DNA from: Candidatus Martarchaeota archaeon
GTDB taxonomy: Archaea; Micrarchaeota; Micrarchaeia; Micrarchaeales; CABMGC01
Length of the DNA: 33,841 bases
Reading direction: 5' to 3'
Assembly (NCBI GenBank): GCA_023485825.1
Contig: JAMCZF010000051.1
Span: 1 to 33,841 of the forward strand
Made by a program: the position numbers and the translations under genes. Shown here piece by piece: positions 15,384-23,556 of the stretch (position 1 is its first letter; each line of letters starts with the position of its first letter). The notes beneath the pieces were generated by a model, which saw only the letters and a program-made list of their open reading frames with translations, had not been told where the DNA came from and made no database searches.

Positions 15384-15411
15384 ATTTGCGTGGGATGTAG
15401 TATGTGCGTGC

Positions 15412-17187
15412 ATGCTGTTCCGCGACGTTTCAGGATACTACGATCGCTTAGAGTCAGTGTCCTCGCGGCTGACGATGATAGATCTGCTTTCGGAGATGCT
15501 GTCAAAGGCCTCTAAGGACGAGATACGCGCGCTCGTGTACTTCACGCAGGGCATACTTGCGCCGTCGTTCGAGGGGGTTGAGACCGGGATGGCAGAGAAG
15601 ATGGCCATCACGTCGATAGCGATGGCGACGGGCTTCGAGCAGAAGGAGGTGGAATCGTCATTCAGGAAGACGGGGGACATGGGCAAGGCGGCAGAAGAGC
15701 TCGCCGCCAAGACAAGGCTCAGGAGAATTGGCACCACGAAGCCCAGCGTGGAGCGCGTGTTCCAGACAATGCACAAGATAGCGAAGACCTCTGGCCAGGG
15801 CAGCAAGGAGGTCAAGCTGAAGCTGCTTGCCGGCCTCCTTGCCGAAGCAACGCCAGTCGAGGCAAGATATGTCGTGAGGTTTGCGCTGGGCAAACTGCGC
15901 CTGGGCATTGGAGACGCAACCATACTTGAAGCGCTTGCCAAGTCCGGCACGGGCAGCAGGGAGGCGAAGACGCAGCTCGAGCATGCGTACAACCTTTGCA
16001 GCGACCTTGGGAAAGTCGCAGAGACCCTGTACTCGGAGGGCATGCGGGGTATCGAGTCATTTGAGGCAGAGCCGTTCAGCCCCATACGTCCTGCGCTCGC
16101 AGAGCGCGCGAACACATTCGAGGAGATAATGAAGCGCATGAACGGGAGATGCTATGCAGAGAGCAAGTACGACGGCCTGCGCATGCAGATACATCTCGAC
16201 AGGAAGGCCGGGCGTGTCGAGATATTCTCAAGGAACCTAGAGCGCCTCACAGAAATGTTCCCGGACGTTGCCAGGGCGGCGCTTGATGAGACGACAGCGC
16301 ACAGCGCCGTATTCGAGGGCGAAGCGATATCCTACGACGACTCCTCCGGCGAGTTCCATTCGTTCCAGGAAACAATACAGAGGAAAAGGAAACATGGGAT
16401 TGAGGAGGCGGCGGAGCAGTTCCCCATGCATGTCTTCACATTCGATCTGATGTACTTGAACGGGAAGAGCTACATAGGCATGGAGTACACCGGGCGCAGG
16501 GCCGCGCTCGAGTCGATGCTCAAGGAGGGCAACATTATACGCTTGACTGACAGGATAGAGGCAAGATCCTCCCCTGAGCTGGAGAGGTACTTCAACACTG
16601 CAGTAGGCAGCGGACTTGAGGGCATAATAGCCAAGGAACCGGGCTCGAAGTACGTCGCAGGCGCAAGGAAATTCTCGTGGATAAAGATGAAGCGCAGCTA
16701 TAAGGCCGAGCTCTCCGACACCGTTGACTTGGTCATAATAGGGTACTATCTCGGCAGGGGCCAGCGCGCAGAATTCGGCTTCGGGGGGCTGCTCACTGCG
16801 GTTTACAACAAGGAGCGCGATGCATTCGAGTCCATAACGCGCATCGGCACCGGATTCACGGAGGAGCAGATGGTGTTCTTCCGGAAAGATCTCGGCAGGT
16901 CAAGGAGCAGGAATAAGCCACCGCGCGTCGAGTCAGTGCTAGTGCCTGACTTCTGGGTCGAGCCATTGCATGTGATAGAGGTTCGCGCTGACGAGATAAC
17001 GAGGTCGCCAATGCATACATGCGGAAAGTCCGATTACAAGGACCAGGAGGAGCAGGGCTACGCCCTGAGGTTCCCAAGGATAGTCGGCAAGGGCTATCGC
17101 GACAAGGGCCCTGAAGACGCGACAACCACGCATGAGATAGTGGAGATGTTCAAGCTGCAGAGGAAGAAAAAGATAGATGACGGATGA
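15412..17187 (+). CDS. lig: ATP-dependent DNA ligase
   Basis: 591 residues, the usual size of archaeal ATP-dependent ligases that join Okazaki fragments. The N-terminal DNA-binding domain (1-215) is followed by the nucleotidyltransferase domain with motif I KYDG (252-255; Lys252 is the adenylated residue). The FEGEAI element, EGIIAKEP (motif IV) and WIKMKRSY (motif V) follow, then an OB fold (about 440-580). All key motifs are present. The ATG lies just after a TATA box contributed by the tandem duplication, so its promoter may have been remodelled. It is transcribed alone, divergent from the second pilus block. Confidence 0.95.
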   Translation: MLFRDVSGYYDRLESVSSRLTMIDLLSEMLSKASKDEIRALVYFTQGILAPSFEGVETGMAEKMAITSIAMATGFEQKEVESSFRKTGDMGKAAEELAAKTRLRRIGTTKPSVERVFQTMHKIAKTSGQGSKEVKLKLLAGLLAEATPVEARYVVRFALGKLRLGIGDATILEALAKSGTGSREAKTQLEHAYNLCSDLGKVAETLYSEGMRGIESFEAEPFSPIRPALAERANTFEEIMKRMNGRCYAESKYDGLRMQIHLDRKAGRVEIFSRNLERLTEMFPDVARAALDETTAHSAVFEGEAISYDDSSGEFHSFQETIQRKRKHGIEEAAEQFPMHVFTFDLMYLNGKSYIGMEYTGRRAALESMLKEGNIIRLTDRIEARSSPELERYFNTAVGSGLEGIIAKEPGSKYVAGARKFSWIKMKRSYKAELSDTVDLVIIGYYLGRGQRAEFGFGGLLTAVYNKERDAFESITRIGTGFTEEQMVFFRKDLGRSRSRNKPPRVESVLVPDFWVEPLHVIEVRADEITRSPMHTCGKSDYKDQEEQGYALRFPRIVGKGYRDKGPEDATTTHEIVEMFKLQRKKKIDDG

Positions 17188-17337
17188 GCGCCTTCCTGGA
17201 CGGCATGGGGGTCTGCCGATTACAAGCCGTGCGGCGGTCCGGCAGGCTTTGCCCGGGGAACGCTGTCGGCATTATGCGCTTCCGCGTGCGCGATGCCGCG
17301 CTCGCTGTTCTGCGGGAATGTCTGCGCGGTTTTGATG

Positions 17338-18399
17338 CTATCGAATATCATGCGGTTGCTGCTCCTTGACAGCGAAGAGCGTCGCTTCCTGCCTATTGCT
17401 CGGCAGGACTCTCACGCCCTTCACGATGAACTCGCCTTCAAGCTCCTTCGCGGCTATGCCCACATACTTCTCTATGTTCCTCGTCGTGCATTTTATTGTG
17501 GCGAGGGCGATGCCGTTTTTCTTCAGGTAACGCGAAAACCGCAGCAGGGCCGCTGCCGTCTCCTCAGGGGAAACGTTCATGTCGCAGGCTATCATTGATA
17601 GCTTGCCTATGCTGCCAAGGGATGCCCCCCCAAATCCCGACTTGATATCAATGACATCGAACATGTCGACGTCGGCTTTCTCGGGCCTTCCGTCGGCCGG
17701 CACGCATATGCTTATGCCCAGCCTGTTGAATGCATCGTAGTCGAGTCTTCCCTTGTCAACCGCTATGACCTTCATCCCCCTTTTGGCAAGGTATGAGGTC
17801 CAGCCACCGGGCGCTGCGCCAAGGTCAAGCGCGATCCCGCTTTTGGTCCTTATCCTGAACTCGTCGAATGCCTGCATTATCTTGAACTCGGCTCTGCTGA
17901 TGCCGTTTGACAGCTGTTTGTAGTGCCTGCCCGGGTCTATGAATCGCAGTTGACTGTATGAAATGAATCCGATGTAGCATTCCATCCTGAAGAGCACCAC
18001 ATAGCACAGCACCTCCGGGTTTGCTATGTCGATGTTGGCGCCATTGCCTTCAAGGCCCCGGCCCAGGAAGACCTCGATGTCCTTGGCGGAATAGCCCCTC
18101 CTGGACAGTATGTCGATGCACTCTATCTTCATCCGCTTCTCTGTTATCCTGGAGCCTTCCAGGGCACGCATTATGGAGTTGAGGTAATCAGATTCCTCTA
18201 TCCTGCTGTGGAACTGCAACTTCAGAATGCGGTATATGAACCTCGCGCCTGATGCCCCACTTTTTATATTGATGTTCCTTGCCCTGATTATGTGCATGTT
18301 CAGGAACCGCGATATTGTCGTGTACTCGCCGAAGAGCCTGCGCAGCTCAATCTCATTGCTCTTGGGGAAGTATAGAGAGCCGTAAACTAGGTAAAGCAT
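17338..18399 (-). CDS. THUMP-domain FtsJ-like RNA 2'-O-methyltransferase
   Basis: About 353 residues. Residues 60-145 resemble a THUMP RNA-binding domain (MKIECIDILSRRGYSAKDIEV followed by NPEVLCYVVL). The FtsJ/RrmJ-type SAM domain follows with LDLGAAPGGW (191-200), VIAVDKG and the catalytic Asp in ACDMNVSP. A Lys in TIKCTT and the Glu in QEATLFAV complete a K-D-K-E set. The arrangement and IDPGRHYKQLSNGISRAEFK recall RlmM-type enzymes that 2'-O-methylate rRNA. The frame extends to 18486, but that part overlaps the preceding gene's 3' end, so ATG 18399 (residue 30 of the frame) is chosen. It follows a zinc-finger gene on the same strand. Confidence 0.85.
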   Translation of the reverse strand: MLYLVYGSLYFPKSNEIELRRLFGEYTTISRFLNMHIIRARNINIKSGASGARFIYRILKLQFHSRIEESDYLNSIMRALEGSRITEKRMKIECIDILSRRGYSAKDIEVFLGRGLEGNGANIDIANPEVLCYVVLFRMECYIGFISYSQLRFIDPGRHYKQLSNGISRAEFKIMQAFDEFRIRTKSGIALDLGAAPGGWTSYLAKRGMKVIAVDKGRLDYDAFNRLGISICVPADGRPEKADVDMFDVIDIKSGFGGASLGSIGKLSMIACDMNVSPEETAAALLRFSRYLKKNGIALATIKCTTRNIEKYVGIAAKELEGEFIVKGVRVLPSNRQEATLFAVKEQQPHDIR

Positions 18400-18439
18400 C
18401 TTTTCTACCGGTACCGATTGGTTGGCAATAAATTTAGTG

Positions 18440-19246
18440 TTATCTGAACTTCTTGACCAGGGCAGATGCCGCCAGTCTTCCTTCATCTGTCAGGGAGATA
18501 ACCTGCCTCTTGATTATGGCGCCCTGCTGCTGCTCGTGGATCAGTGACATGCCCTTCAGATAGCTGACTGCATCGTCGAACGCAGCGCCGTCCGAGCCCC
18601 TGAGACGCTGATCCTTGCGCACGTCGCCCCGCGGCATGGGCCCCTGCATATGCAGCACTGCGAGAATCCTGGTGCTGATGTCCTTGTTGCTCTTGAGGAT
18701 GAGCTGGCGCCCGTCTTCCAGATGCACCACAATTGGCTTTTCCTTCACATGGCTCCATCTCGACAGGCGTGCGGCAAGGCTTGTGTATGCTCCCTCCTTT
18801 TTCCTCTCCTGCTCAGCCTCCCGCGCGTGTTCCCCGCAGAGGTACACCTTGCCGAAGTTGCTGAGATTTATGAACACATCGCTTATAGTGTACTTGTAGT
18901 ACTCGTTGTAGCAGATGTCGCAGCAGGTAAGCGCGAGCTCGTGCTCCTCCGCCGACGTGTCCTTTGGTATGTCCTTTATCCGCATCCTAGGCACGCCCAT
19001 CACCCTGTACATGTAATGGCACCTGGAACACTCCGCAAGCACGTCCCATTCGTAGGCGTGGCCCGTCTCCTGGGACACCTTCATGTCGCACGGCGGGTCC
19101 GTGTCCATGTGCACCGTGACGCTCAGTTCCGGTGCCCTGGCATAGTATGCTGTTTGCTCCGTATCCGACAGGCATATTGGGCATCTTTTTATTATAGTCT
19201 CGAACTTCACGACCTCGAAGGCCTTTTTCTCAGACACTATAACCAT
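18440..19246 (-). CDS. Zinc-ribbon and winged-helix protein
   Basis: About 268 residues. Four Cys/His clusters are visible: CPIC (22-25), CSRC (73-76), CCDIC (108-112) and CGEH (137-140), enough for two zinc sites. A charged linker leads to a winged helix at about 185-265 (STRILAVLHMQGPMPRGDV, AVSYLKGMSLI and a final VISLTDEGRLAASAL). A GTG at 19276 could extend it by ten residues. ATG 19246 gives a normal start. It lies between ftsZ and the THUMP methyltransferase on the same strand, 88 bp after the ftsZ stop. Likely a nucleic-acid-binding regulator. Target unknown. Confidence 0.75.
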   Translation of the reverse strand: MVIVSEKKAFEVVKFETIIKRCPICLSDTEQTAYYARAPELSVTVHMDTDPPCDMKVSQETGHAYEWDVLAECSRCHYMYRVMGVPRMRIKDIPKDTSAEEHELALTCCDICYNEYYKYTISDVFINLSNFGKVYLCGEHAREAEQERKKEGAYTSLAARLSRWSHVKEKPIVVHLEDGRQLILKSNKDISTRILAVLHMQGPMPRGDVRKDQRLRGSDGAAFDDAVSYLKGMSLIHEQQQGAIIKRQVISLTDEGRLAASALVKKFR

Positions 19247-19334
19247 TGAAGCAACCGCCAGGAGTAATCTACCCACAGTAACTGTATTGGATTGCAGGAG
19301 GCATGCGGCTGTGCGGATTGCTGCGGTTGTCGTG

Positions 19335-20354
19335 TCAGAGTATGCCGTCGACTGCTGACATGCGCAACGGCTCCGCCTCTTCCAGCCTCTTCCTCGCCTC
19401 TCCGAACTTGGCCTTTACTCCGGTTACGACTGACATCACCCTTATCTCGTCGTTCAGCTCCGGCAGCATGCGCGCGCCGAATATCACATTCGCATCAGGC
19501 GCGAGGTTTGTGGTAACGCCCTCCCCTATCGCAGTGGCCTCCTTTATCGTCAGGTTTGTTCCGCCGACCACATGAATCAGCGCGCCCTTCGCGCCTTCAT
19601 AATCCACTGTGAGGAGAGGATGGGTGCGCGTGGAGCGTATCGCCTGCTCGACCCTGTTGGAGCCGTGCCCTGCGCCGAGGCTTATGACTGCGGTGCCTGT
19701 GTTCTTGACTACATTCCTCAGGTCGGCGAAGTCCAGGTTTATCAGGCTCGGCAGGGTTATCGTGTCTGCTATGCCCTTGACCGCATTGCCTGTTATGTTG
19801 TCCACAAGCTCGAATGCGCGCTCTATAGGGAGATTCGGCACATAGGAGAGAAGCTTGTCGTTCTCTATCACTATCACTGAATCCGCCTGCTTGCTGAGCT
19901 GCTCTATTCCCCATTCTGCCTTGAGCTTCCTGCTGCGCTCCAGCGCAAAAGGATATGTCACTGTAGCTATGACAGTGGCGCCCATCTCCCTTGCCACCTG
20001 TGCTACGAACGGCGCAGACCCCGTGCCTGTGCCGCCGCCCATTCCTGCTGCGATGAACACGAGATTGTAGCCCTTCAGCGCGCCCTCTATCTCTGACTTG
20101 CTTATCTCCGCCGCTTTTGCAGCCACTTCAGGGAAGCCGCCAGCACCGAGACCCTGGGTTATCTCCTTGCCCAGCAGGATCTTCTTCTGCGCCTTTATCA
20201 TGTTGAGGTGGCCCACGTCTGTGTTCATGGCTATGGTATCGGCGCTCTTTATGCCGTTGTTGAAAAGCCTGTTTATCAGGTTGCTGCCCTGCCCCCCCAG
20301 GCCGACCACAGCCACCCTTGGCTTGAATGCATCGTAGTCGAATTCCTCTGCCAT
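19335..20354 (-). CDS. ftsZ: Cell-division protein FtsZ, second paralog
   Basis: 339-residue tubulin-family GTPase. The tubulin signature GGGTGTG is at 106-112, with N-terminal GLGGQGSN at 18-25. The T7 synergy loop NLDFAD (206-211) keeps both catalytic aspartates, so GTP hydrolysis on polymerisation should be intact. The C-terminus is short with no obvious long linker. It begins on the last base of the upstream ftsZ stop, a tight operon. Archaea with two FtsZ proteins use them for different steps: ring assembly and constriction. Which role this copy has cannot be told by eye. Confidence 0.95.
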   Translation of the reverse strand: MAEEFDYDAFKPRVAVVGLGGQGSNLINRLFNNGIKSADTIAMNTDVGHLNMIKAQKKILLGKEITQGLGAGGFPEVAAKAAEISKSEIEGALKGYNLVFIAAGMGGGTGTGSAPFVAQVAREMGATVIATVTYPFALERSRKLKAEWGIEQLSKQADSVIVIENDKLLSYVPNLPIERAFELVDNITGNAVKGIADTITLPSLINLDFADLRNVVKNTGTAVISLGAGHGSNRVEQAIRSTRTHPLLTVDYEGAKGALIHVVGGTNLTIKEATAIGEGVTTNLAPDANVIFGARMLPELNDEIRVMSVVTGVKAKFGEARKRLEEAEPLRMSAVDGIL

Positions 20355-21418
20355 TAGATCATCTCTAGGTCGCCAAAGGCGAGTGACCTTTTCTTCTCCT
20401 CGAACTTGCCGAGTATGCTCGAGCCCGATACCCCCGTCACTATCGCCACTATCTCAAGCTGGCCCTCGTATCCGGGTATTATCCTCGCGCCCCACTTGAC
20501 GTTTGCCTTGGGATCCATGCGCTCCGTTATTATCTCACCGGCCTTTATCGCGTCTCCAAGGGTCAGGTCTGATGCGCCCGATATGTGTATCAAGGCGCCC
20601 TTTGCATTCTCGAAGTCTACATCAAGCAGCTTGTTCTTGATCACAGACTCTGCCGCTGACGTCACCTTGTCGTTGCCCTTGCCTGTGCCCACAGATATAA
20701 AACCGACATCGCCGTTGCCCATTATCGAGCGTACGTCGGCGAAGTCTATGTTTATCAGGCTCGGCTGCGTTATCGTCCACACGAGGCCGCCTATGGCCTT
20801 TGACAGTATGTCGTCAGCTACAGCGAACGCCTCATTCATAGGGAGGTTCGGAACGAGCTTGACCAGCTTGTTGTTGTCAAGTATTATCACGCTATCGCAG
20901 GCCTTCCTCAGGTTCTGTATGCCCTCCTCGGCCTTGACCTTCCTGACGCGCTCCAAATCGAACGGGTAGGTTACCATGGCGACGACTATCGCGCCCTGCT
21001 CCTTTGCAATCTGCGCCACAACAGGTATCGCTCCGGTTCCGGTCCCGCCGCCCATTCCTGCGCAGAGGAATACGAGCTGCGCCCCGTAAAGTATCTCCTC
21101 TATCTGCTGCCTGTCGACTTCTGCGGCCTTTGCGCCCACCACAGGGTCTCCTCCTGCGCCGAGCCCCCTTGAGATGCTCTTGCCTATGAGGACCTTCTTG
21201 ATCCTGTCATCGAGCATCTTGAAGTGCTGGACATCGGTGTTTATCGCAACAAGCTCGGTGCCCTTCACGCCGAACTTAATCAGCCTGTTGACCGTGTTGT
21301 TTCCACCGCCGCCCACGCCTACAGTCACTATCTTTATCTGCGTGGACGAACTGAGGTCCATGTTGCTCCCACTGCTATTCCCCGTATTTCCCAAAAGGTC
21401 TCCGGTAAAATCTACCAT
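20354..21418 (-). CDS. ftsZ: Cell-division protein FtsZ, first paralog
   Basis: 354 residues. A 25-residue polar N-terminal extension is followed by VGVGGGGNN (33-41), the signature GGGTGTG (123-129) and T7 loop NIDFAD (223-228). All GTPase residues are present. It is about as similar to its neighbour as archaeal FtsZ1 and FtsZ2 are to each other, so the pair is ancient and not a recent duplication. It is first in a likely four-gene run (ftsZ, ftsZ, zinc-ribbon protein, methyltransferase) behind a strong TATA box. Confidence 0.95.
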   Translation of the reverse strand: MVDFTGDLLGNTGNSSGSNMDLSSSTQIKIVTVGVGGGGNNTVNRLIKFGVKGTELVAINTDVQHFKMLDDRIKKVLIGKSISRGLGAGGDPVVGAKAAEVDRQQIEEILYGAQLVFLCAGMGGGTGTGAIPVVAQIAKEQGAIVVAMVTYPFDLERVRKVKAEEGIQNLRKACDSVIILDNNKLVKLVPNLPMNEAFAVADDILSKAIGGLVWTITQPSLINIDFADVRSIMGNGDVGFISVGTGKGNDKVTSAAESVIKNKLLDVDFENAKGALIHISGASDLTLGDAIKAGEIITERMDPKANVKWGARIIPGYEGQLEIVAIVTGVSGSSILGKFEEKKRSLAFGDLEMI

Positions 21419-21446
21419 CTGATCGCCTGTGAATGATAATCATAGT

Positions 21447-21460
21447 CATATTTATATATC
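21447..21460 (-). promoter_or_regulatory. TATA box of the ftsZ pair
   Basis: The - strand reads GATATATAAATATG, predicting a start near 21428 and a leader of about 10 nt before ATG 21418. One of the strongest TATA elements in the window. Confidence 0.6.
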
Positions 21461-21740
21461 TTGCGCTTGTCAGCAGAGTAGTGGACATCCGCTTTCCGTG
21501 GTGGATTGCAGCCGCACGCGGCCGGAAGCACACCTGTCAGTTGAAGGCGGTGAGGGCCAATACCGAGGGAGTTCTGATGTATGGAAGTATATGGATATAT
21601 ATTTTGATACAGACGCGCCGGTAAGGAAGGCGCCGGTGCAGAAACTGCACTCGGACGGCGCTGCTATCCGGCAGGGCTGCCAGGCGGCCGGCCAGTTCAC
21701 TCACAACCGCAAGGCGGCGCACAACAGGGCCAATCCGCCT
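21461..21740. other. Intergenic region upstream of ftsZ, no gene seen
   Basis: About 280 bp between two genes on the - strand. Open frames here have no start context or family resemblance. A second AT-rich patch at 21588-21607 (ATATGGATATATATTTTGAT) could be another promoter element. No RNA gene was recognised. Confidence 0.4.
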
Positions 21741-22388
21741 TCACGGCAGCTCAGATGCCACTACAGATGCAATATCGCTGCCTGACACCGCAGGCCCCCC
21801 GATCTGCACGTACGTTGCGACATAAGAGCCCTTGTAGCCCGCGAGTATGGTCCCTGTGCGCCCAAAAACATTCGATGAGATGTAGAAGTACGTCATGCCG
21901 TCTGCACTCGAGTTCACCATTGTGGCGTTAGTCTGACTTTTTGCACTGAGCTGCATCTCGTAGTAGACCTTTGGGGCTATGGATGTATTGAGCACAATCT
22001 CCTCGGAATACGCCCCGCCGGCGCCGGAGCTCGGGGTTGTGCTGTTTATGGTGTAGCTGGCGGCCCATGCGCCGGTCACGTTGTTGATCAGGTAGCCTGA
22101 GCCGGTGCTCGTCGCATTGGACATTATGTAAGACGCAAGGGTGCTGGCTTCTGCATTGCTTGTTGCATTGTACCTTCCGCCGGGTCCTGCGAACTGCTCG
22201 AACTGGCTCTGGTTCATGTACACCGTGGTGCCGGGATTTGACGCTGCGGCCGGGGCTGCCTTGAAGCCCTGCGTGAGTATCCACACCGAAACCGCGGCTA
22301 TGACAACAACTACTATTATGCCGGCTATGACAGGGGTAGGCAGCGTGCGCCTTCCCGGGCTTGCGGTTGCATTCTTCTTGCTGACCAT
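21741..22388 (-). CDS. N-terminally anchored extracytoplasmic protein
   Basis: 215 residues. A short basic cytoplasmic tail is followed by one membrane segment (about 18-40, PVIAGIIVVVVIAAVSVWIL). The external domain is rich in Ser, Thr, Ala and Asn, with many N-x-S/T sequons and no cysteines. No class III signal motif is present, so it is a signal-anchor protein and not a pilin. The external domain looks beta-rich (alternating hydrophobic strands such as YYEMQLSAKS and TYFYISSNVF). No family recognised. It is encoded between HDAC and ftsZ on the same strand, with a weak TTTAAG box about 35 bp upstream. Confidence 0.75.
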   Translation of the reverse strand: MVSKKNATASPGRRTLPTPVIAGIIVVVVIAAVSVWILTQGFKAAPAAASNPGTTVYMNQSQFEQFAGPGGRYNATSNAEASTLASYIMSNATSTGSGYLINNVTGAWAASYTINSTTPSSGAGGAYSEEIVLNTSIAPKVYYEMQLSAKSQTNATMVNSSADGMTYFYISSNVFGRTGTILAGYKGSYVATYVQIGGPAVSGSDIASVVASELP

Positions 22389-22433
22389 CTAATCATCGCG
22401 GATTTATTGAACGCGCATGCTTAAAGACTTATG

Positions 22434-23468
22434 CTACAGTACCACATCGATGTCGAGTTCGGACGCCTGGTGCATTCCTCCGGTGCCCATGACCACTGCC
22501 CTTACGTCCTTCATCGCGCAGTTGTACTTGTCCCATAGGGCCTGCGATGATATTGAGTTCGGCGCATCGTATGGGTATCGCCTTCCCTCGATCCCCGCTA
22601 TGAAGAAGTCTATGCACTCGCATACAAGCCTGTGATAGCCTCCCTCTAGAACCGCGAATGTCTTCACGCCGAGCTGTCGCAGTGTAATCCCGAGGTCGTA
22701 GAACCCGCGCTCGGTGTACTTCAAGCCGAGGCCCTCGTCCTGGTGGCCGTCTGCCCCGAAAGACACCCCTATCACGTCCGGCTTATACTGCAATGCGATG
22801 TGCATCGCCAGGCTCACCGATCCGGCGAGCATATCGTCGCCGGCGCCGGCCGGGACAAGCATGTTCAGTGAGACGATGTTGTTGTGGACCCTTGCTATGT
22901 ACGGCCTCGTGACCGCGCCTAAGGGCCACGCGCCCTCCCCGCTTATCGATATGTATATGATGTCCGCGGCGCCGCCCTTCTGCCTGGCCCTTGACTCGAC
23001 TGTGCGCTGCGTCCCGTCGCCGGGATGCGCATCTATGTCTATGACAAGAACCTTCTTGCCCTGATCCGCCAGGAACGTTGATGCTATGGCCATGTTGTTG
23101 AAGAGGCAAAAACCGCCCTCCGTGCTCGCTGATGCGTGGTGCCCGGGAGGCCTGACGGCAGCGAAGTCGCCATCCATCGCCGCATCCACGCTTATGGCGG
23201 AGGCAATCAGGGCCGCCGCGTACGTATTGGGTGTCGTCCTGACATCTGCAACCCTCTCGCCCTTCCTGCATGCGGCCTTTATGCGCTCTATGTACTCCTT
23301 TGTGTGGACAAGGCCGAGGAGCTCCTCCTTGTCGCGTTTGACGGAAGGAAGATAGTCCATTATGTCTTCCCGCGCCGCAAGTTTGGCGAGTCTCTGCGGA
23401 CCCTCTACATTGCTGCGCACGTTGTGACGAAGCATGTCCCTGTGGAACAGTATCCTCAATTGCATCAT
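22434..23468 (-). CDS. Histone deacetylase / acetoin-utilisation family protein
   Basis: A 344-residue zinc-dependent deacetylase-fold enzyme. RPPGHHA (106-112) gives the His pair H110/H111. DIDAHPGDGTQ (144-154) gives zinc ligands D146 and H148, SFGADGHQDEGLG supplies the third ligand D240, and LEGGYH supplies the transition-state Tyr278. All zinc and catalytic residues are present. The usual second His of DxHHG is Pro149. Substrates in archaea may be acetylated proteins or small acetyl-amines; none is indicated here. ATG 23468 coincides with the start predicted from a TATA box at 23498-23491, so the mRNA is probably leaderless. It is divergent from the MFS exporter. Confidence 0.92.
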   Translation of the reverse strand: MMQLRILFHRDMLRHNVRSNVEGPQRLAKLAAREDIMDYLPSVKRDKEELLGLVHTKEYIERIKAACRKGERVADVRTTPNTYAAALIASAISVDAAMDGDFAAVRPPGHHASASTEGGFCLFNNMAIASTFLADQGKKVLVIDIDAHPGDGTQRTVESRARQKGGAADIIYISISGEGAWPLGAVTRPYIARVHNNIVSLNMLVPAGAGDDMLAGSVSLAMHIALQYKPDVIGVSFGADGHQDEGLGLKYTERGFYDLGITLRQLGVKTFAVLEGGYHRLVCECIDFFIAGIEGRRYPYDAPNSISSQALWDKYNCAMKDVRAVVMGTGGMHQASELDIDVVL

Positions 23469-23490
23469 CCCTGCAAGAATATCGACATTC

Positions 23491-23498
23491 TATATAAT
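23491..23498 (-). promoter_or_regulatory. TATA box of the HDAC-family gene
   Basis: The palindromic-looking TATATAAT is centred about 26 bp before ATG 23468, the spacing of a leaderless archaeal transcript. Confidence 0.5.
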
Positions 23499-23512
23499 GC
23501 AGGCGGCGATAG

Positions 23513-23522
23513 AAATATAATA
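23513..23522 (+). promoter_or_regulatory. TATA-like box of the MFS gene
   Basis: AAATATAATA is centred about 40 bp before the TTG at 23557, predicting a 14-nt leader. Confidence 0.4.
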
Positions 23523-23556
23523 GGTTGGGTCATAATAGCTTCTGTGCCGTGGTTTC

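Larger units (their letters stand above)
15145..15390. repeat. Tandem direct duplication of 14852-15097, offset 293 bp
   Basis: The segment GTCGGTTTCTCCCTTCTCCC occurs at 14981 and 15274, and TTATAAATAG occurs at 15081 and 15374. Identity is high over the promoter and first codons and weaker toward 15145. An 11-bp inverted pair GTTGCTGCTCC (15114-15124) and GGAGCAGCAAC (15216-15226) lies at the inner edge. Confidence 0.75.

Noticed and set aside
17184..17369. Short frame after DNA ligase
   Set aside because: It overlaps the end of the methyltransferase gene, has a Cys/Arg-rich composition typical of noncoding GC-rich frames, and no domain.
18400..18486. N-terminal extension of the THUMP/FtsJ protein
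   Set aside because: It overlaps the 3' end of the preceding gene, and the family-like sequence begins at ATG 18399.
21429..21785. Open frame of 118 codons upstream of ftsZ
   Set aside because: It covers the ftsZ TATA box, has no family resemblance and runs into the end of the gene at 21741 on the other strand.
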